Made by a program: the position numbers and the translations under genes. 64,000 nucleotides of DNA from Aurifilum marmelostoma. Taxonomy: Eukaryota > Ascomycota > Sordariomycetes > Diaporthales > Cryphonectriaceae. The notes beneath the pieces are model-generated. The model was not told the DNA's origin. It ran no database searches and saw nothing but the letters and a program-made list of their open reading frames with translations. The stretch covers positions 62,001 to 126,000 of the forward strand of contig JAMXSV010000028.1 of the NCBI GenBank assembly GCA_027559495.1. The letters run 5' to 3'. Position 1 is the stretch's first letter, and every line of letters begins with the position of its first letter. Below, piece after piece: positions 59,183-64,000 of the stretch.

Positions 59183-59824
59183 GTAACCGATCTTATGTCT
59201 TATTGAATCGTAATCCAGCAGATCTTTACAAACTTCTCAAACTAAACAACAGGCCAACACCGGGCCCCGTGGCATGGGATTCTGCCGCACCGAAACTCCA
59301 GCTATGCCTTGGCTCCCTCTCACATTTCTTGCCGTTTTGGGTAAAATGTGCATCATATCGCCGATAAAGCATTGGCAAGATGGTTGCGGCTGGTCGCGCT
59401 CTGTCAAGGCGGTGCCCGTGCGCCTTGGATGCCCGAGAATGGATTATCAGCCTCTCGAGAAGGATACGGAACGTTTTCTGTTGATCCGATATGCCTTGCC
59501 GAGTATCTCTTGCCATTGAGGAGATATCCTCCTCTACTTGTGAGAGATAGAAAACAGTTCTTATCTACGAATATCCAGCCTCCAGAGCCTTTTCATTAAA
59601 TTAGCCAATGATGATAATGTCTACAAAGGACCACACGCTTGTTATAAATTCAAGCGAGAGATCTCGAGATACAAAAATGGGACACAAGAGCTTGAAGTTC
59701 TGGCATTCTTCAGCCTTGTCAAGTTCAACATCTGTCTAACTAGCCTGTTTGGAACACCTCACCAGCCCTGCCTGCGCATCAGCAATCATTGCTCCAGAAA
59801 TCATACGACAACTTTGTGCCAACC

Positions 59825-61945
59825 ATGGACCCTGAGGCCATGTCACAGAAGAAGAAGTCCTGGGAACATCAGCCAGATCTTTCTGTTTTGGAGAAGAGTA
59901 CGTAAAAGAATCCACCTCAGCAGTTAGCCCTTTCGTCCCGCCATCGTCTGTATTGAACCAGCATGACTATCCGACGATATACATAGAATAAATCAATTCG
60001 CTAATTAATAACCCATGACACCTCCATATAGCGACTTCCAACTCCCTCGGTACCGTCGAAGACGCCCCCCTTCATCGCCCCGGTCTACACTCAGACGCCC
60101 ACAAGGACCTGAGCCTGCTGGGCATCATCGCGACAGGATGGAACATCTGCAACAGCTGGGCTGCCGTGGCCGCGACCCTGGCCATCTCCATTGCGTCGGG
60201 CGGGCCCATGACCACGCTGTACGGCATCATGATCATCTTTGTCCTGGGCGGGTCCTGTGCGCTCAGCATGGCTGAGGTCGCGTCGGTTTATCCCACGGCT
60301 GGGGGGCAGTATCACTGGACTAGTATCCTCAGCCCTCCGTCAGCCAGCAGAGGACTGGTGAGTTTTGTTGTCGTTCATTTCATCTCTCTCCTTCATCACT
60401 TGATCAGCCTTCTGTTGTGCGTTGGGTACCTCTTCCAAGCCGGCTGACACGTCGGCGGTGCCTCAGAGTTATTGGTGCGGCATGATCAACACGTTCGGCT
60501 GGATCGCGAGTGTTGCTGGGTTCATCATTCCCTTCCCGATCATAGTTCTTGCCATTGCATCTTTCTGGAATTCTGGCTACGTCGCCGAGACCTGGCACGT
60601 CTTTTTGATCTACCAGGCACTTAATATATTGCTTACGGCCTACAACATCTTTGGTCTGCGGAAGAGCATCTGGGTTATGGACGTCGGCTGTGAGTCTCTT
60701 TCTCGAAACCTGTCCAGACTTCTGAGCTTCTATATGACTATTCAAGGCTTCTGTAAGAGAAGATGAAACCATGCTGACACTAAAACTTTTGGGACAAATC
60801 CAAAGTCTTCATGTCTATCATCGCCTTCTTCGTCATCACAATCACCTGCGTCGCGAAATCAAACCCCAAACAAAGCAACGATTCTGTCTGGGCCCAGTTT
60901 GAGAACACCACCGGATGGTCCTCCGATGGCATCGTCTTTCTCACCGGCCTCGTCAACCCCAATTTTATCTACTCGGGTCTCGACGGTGCCATCCACCTTG
61001 CAGAAGAGTGCAGCAACGCGGCGACAGCCATCCCGCGAGCTCTGATCTCGACTGTCGTCATCGGCTTTGTGACTTCTCTTGGGTTTGCCGTGGCCATGTG
61101 CTATAGCTACCACGACTTTGATGCTGTCCTGGCCTCGCCGTGAGTGATTACCCACCCAACAGACAAAGTGCTCATCAGCAGTGGCACTGGGCACGACTAA
61201 CTGGGAATGTATTCACAGGTTTCCCGCCCTCGAAATCTTTTACCAAGCCACCAGCTCCGGAGCCGTGGCAACATTCTTCGCCTCGGTCCTCGCTGTCGTC
61301 ACCCTCTTCGCCATCACCGGCGCCCAGCAGACCGCCTCCCGCCTGACCTGGTGCTTCGCCCGCGACCAGGCCCTCGTCCTCTCCCCCTTACCTCTCCCGC
61401 GTGCACCCGCGCTGGGACGTCCCCGTCTGGGCCCTGCTTCTCAACGGCGCCTGCGTCTCCGCCCTGGGCTGCATCTTCCTGGGCTCCTCGGCCGCCGTTA
61501 ACTCGCTCGTCAGCACGGGCCTGATCCTGCAGCAGCTGAGCTTTGGGTTCCCCGCCGCGCTGATGCTGTACCGGCGGGCGGCGGGGTCGCTGGAGGAGGT
61601 CATGCCTGCCGCGGGGAGCAAGGAGAGGCTGCGGCTGCGGTTTGGGGTTGGGGCGGGCGCGAACTTCCTGACGATTGTCTTGGCCCTGCTGGGCTTGGTG
61701 TTTTATGATCTTCCTACGGCTTTGCCTGTGGCGGCTGATAACATGAGTGAGTTATTTGTAGTTGTGGGCCTGTTGACTATTTATTTTCTTTCTTTCTCTT
61801 TTCTTTTTGAATCAGACTGACAGTGAGATCAGATTATTCGTCTGCTGTGATTGGCGCCATGGCCATATTTGCGCTTGTGAACTGGTTTGCATATGCCAAC
61901 AAACGATACAGCGGTCCCAGGCTGGACAGTACACAAAAGTGTTAG
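59825..61945 (+). CDS. APC-family permease (amino acid/GABA/choline type), frameshifted
   Basis: Six exons, join(59825..59897, 60032..60357, 60467..60689, 60806..61139, 61219..61746, 61833..61945). All splice junctions make sense, but the sum is one base too long. Exon 5 runs in frame through WCFARDQALVLSP, then changes frame at about 61382-61389 to YLSRVHPRWDVPVWALL. Removing one base in the C/T run there would restore a protein of about 531 residues, 12 helices long. So the gene is either a very recent pseudogene or a homopolymer sequence error. The N-terminal segment HKDLSLLGIIATGWNICNSW and LEKTTSN... are typical of Hnm1/Uga4-like choline or GABA permeases, which import amines across the plasma membrane. 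It is divergent from the amine oxidase. Confidence 0.85.
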
Positions 61946-62625
61946 GGATCTTGGCTTCATAATCTGTATGGGAACGCTGTTGGTTCTTTGGTTATTTTAT
62001 GTTGACCAGTAATTAACGCAATAATTACTTTCAATTTCTGTTATCAGCGATATTAGGACCAGCGTGTACCTAGTTGATGCAATAGACATGTTTCAAGTGT
62101 ACCACGGTGGTTAAAAATGTGCTAAGTGATTCGACACGCATGTATCGGCCACTACATGTATATATGTATGTACACACACACACATATATATATAATACAT
62201 ATAATATTTGCAGCGACGTATATACTTCTGGAAGTATACGCATCTTCCCGAGCATTTGCCTCGCAGAAGGCTTCAGAACAGAGTGTAGGATAATGAAAAG
62301 GATATCAGAAGAGAACACAGGAGAAAAAAATAAAAGAAAAGAACAAATACATATATAAGAAAGGAAAGATATCTCAAACAGGATCTGGTGATGATACATA
62401 TTTCTGCTGAGTCATCAAGAGGATCCTTGCCTACCCTGCCTACTCAGCAGTGGCCGCTCTGGGCCAAGGCAGATTCTTGGTTTGCACTAACTTCGTGCAC
62501 ATCTCCAAATCCGATCCGAACCATGATCCAAACTTCTTCCTTACTGTCCCTCATATTCATCTACAACATGTGATCTGCCTCTACTTTGTATCAAGTAGGC
62601 GGCGCCCTGTGAACTGGCATGATAA
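61946..62625. other. Intergenic, 0.68 kb, A+T-rich
   Basis: 3' flank of the permease and promoter of the second regulator. It contains a CA/TA-rich microsatellite-like stretch (about 62156-62205). Confidence 0.5.
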
Positions 62626-64000
62626 ATGGGCTCCGACAAGCCCAAAAAAGGTATCGAAATCTCACCTCGCTCGAGACAACCTCGGGCGCGCCCCGACTAC
62701 CAAGGCGCTGGCTGACTGTCCACGTCACATCCGCAGCTTGTTATCACTGCATGAAAAGGAGGATTGTATGTGACTTGACAACACCAAAGTGCAAAAAGTG
62801 TGAGAAGAAGGGTCTTGATTGTCCTGGATATGGCATCAGGTATCGCTTTGCCGGGGGCAAGACAGTCCCACCGGCTACTGATGATGGAGGACCCTCAACG
62901 GATGCCACAGAAGGCGCTACAACAGCGTCGTTACCGTCGTCTAGGCGAAGAGGGGGCAACTTGAAGTGGGTGGATGTGTCGAACCAAACCATACGACCCA
63001 GGAGGAGAGGACCCGGGAGAAGCTCTCAAGATGACTCCCGTGCAGGAGAATCATCGGGTCGTGCTGGTCTTCTTATCAGACATGTGCCACAGCATCATGA
63101 TGATCTGAATACAGATGCGACCAAGCACTTGGAGGGCTTAAGCAGTCTTCAGGGTGAATCATTCGCCCCTTCTCTTGGTACTGGAGACAGCCAAGCGTCT
63201 GCTCATGCGGCCCTCTTCAGCCGTACGTGCGAACCTGAACCATCCGATGCGCCAGGGGCAGACGAAGACCAAGTCATCGAAATCGCCAGCAGAGACTGTC
63301 GTCGAATCGGCTCAGGTCTGCCGAATCTAACAAACACTCTCATCAACCTTCCGCCGCTGCTTTCCAACCCTGATCCGAGAATACATCTTCTCTTCGACCA
63401 CTGTAAGTCTGCAGCCTGCCTCCTCAAGCAGCCTAGCGCCCTGACATGAGAGCTGAGTGGCAACGCATTGCGACAGTCTGTACTTATGTTTCGCCTGTGA
63501 TGCTTCTGTATGACGACGAAGCCAACGGCTACCGCCATCAAGTCTTGCCACTCGCCCTTTCTAGTCCTATTGTCGAGCGCGCCGTGTGCGTCGCCGCCGC
63601 TTTTCACCTGTCAGCGCGCAGGCCTGAGCTTCGACTGCCCGCCGAGAACGGCCGCGCTGCCATTATCAAAAAGTTGACCGAGAAGTCACTTGATCTGAGC
63701 GATGCGACCTGGGCAACCATCATTCTCCTCATCGTTGCCGACCTCGTCACCGGCCATGAGCATGTTCTCACACTGTACAAGATGCTTCTCTCCTTCCTGG
63801 ACGCGAGGAGACAAGCTGCAGGACACCTCAACGCAGAAAGAGGAGGGTCCAAGCTACAGGATTTCCTGTCCTTCCAATCGAGGCTGTATGTTGTCTCTGT
63901 CTCTTTTCTCTTGCCCTGTCTTCTTTACACCAATCAAGACGACGACTAATGACTTCAGGCTGTCCTTCTTCGCTTCTCCCGTTCTCGGCGAAACGAAAGC
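62626..64000 (+). CDS. Zn(II)2Cys6 transcription factor, 3' end outside the window
   Basis: Exons join(62626..62650, 62737..63402, 63453..63885, 63959..>64000), truncated by the window end. The first exon has 25 nt and encodes MGSDKPKK; its 86-nt intron ends CCGCAG after a CTGAC branch site, and splicing gives KKACYHCMKRRIVCDLTTPK followed by CKKCEKKGLDCPGYG. The zinc cluster spacing is C-x2-C-x6-C-x6-C-x2-C-x6-C. A linker rich in charged and serine residues precedes a fungal regulatory domain start (YDDEANGYRHQVLPLAL...). The intron at 63403-63452 uses a less typical ATGAGAG acceptor. It lies next to the amine permease and could be its regulator. Confidence 0.83.

Larger units (their letters stand above)
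58708..59824. other. Shared divergent promoter of amine oxidase and permease
   Basis: 1.1 kb without a gene. Small ORFs near 59143-59599 are not coding-like. Several HGATAR motifs lie here and are listed separately. Confidence 0.6.

Noticed and set aside
1..64000. tRNA genes, CRISPR arrays, prokaryotic operon features
   Set aside because: No B-box-like GGTTCGA-type pattern in a cloverleaf context, no regularly spaced repeats, and gene structure is clearly eukaryotic.

Overview
The window looks like nuclear DNA of a filamentous ascomycete (Pezizomycotina, probably a sordariomycete; the class is inference). Genes carry short 50-150 nt spliceosomal introns with GT-AG or GC-AG ends and CTRAC-like branch points. 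The content is typical of that group: cytochrome P450s, a fungal rhodopsin-domain membrane protein, Zn(II)2Cys6 regulators and a 14-TM MFS exporter. I saw no tRNA or rRNA gene, CRISPR array, or intact transposon. Exon joins were worked out by hand from splice signals, reading phase and protein family continuity.

Left block (about 0-16 kb) is accessory. It holds a PLC-like phosphodiesterase, two complete P450s of different families on the same strand, two P450-like fragments in the gap between them, a seven-helix rhodopsin-domain protein, a 3.1-kb gene-free stretch, and an MFS exporter. No backbone synthase is visible, so this is at most the edge or the remains of a metabolite locus.

The middle block (about 17-52 kb) is mostly conserved core genes: geranylgeranyltransferase-I beta subunit, a Kin4/Snf1-like kinase, the TRAPPII subunit Trs130/TRAPPC10, ILM1, the NatB auxiliary subunit NAA25/Mdm20, the small mitochondrial protein Cox23, a large uncharacterised basic nuclear-type protein, NAD-dependent glycerol-3-phosphate dehydrogenase, a GT31-like glycosyltransferase, a nucleoside deaminase, and a sulfatase with nine... 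more precisely eight exons, one of only 14 nt.

The right block (about 54-64 kb) looks like a small amine-utilisation locus. A Zn2Cys6 regulator converges on a flavin amine oxidase. The oxidase is divergent from an APC-family amine/choline/GABA-type permease, and a second Zn2Cys6 regulator (cut by the window end) follows. The shared oxidase/permease promoter contains a perfect palindrome of two GATA sites plus further HGATAR sites, which fits nitrogen control. The permease reading frame has a one-base excess, so it may be a pseudogene unless this is a sequence error.

The observations most worth checking are the three GC-AG introns, the permease frameshift, the GATA palindrome, the P450 fragments, and the unknown 1,250-residue protein. 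I found nothing I would call a new biological system with confidence.
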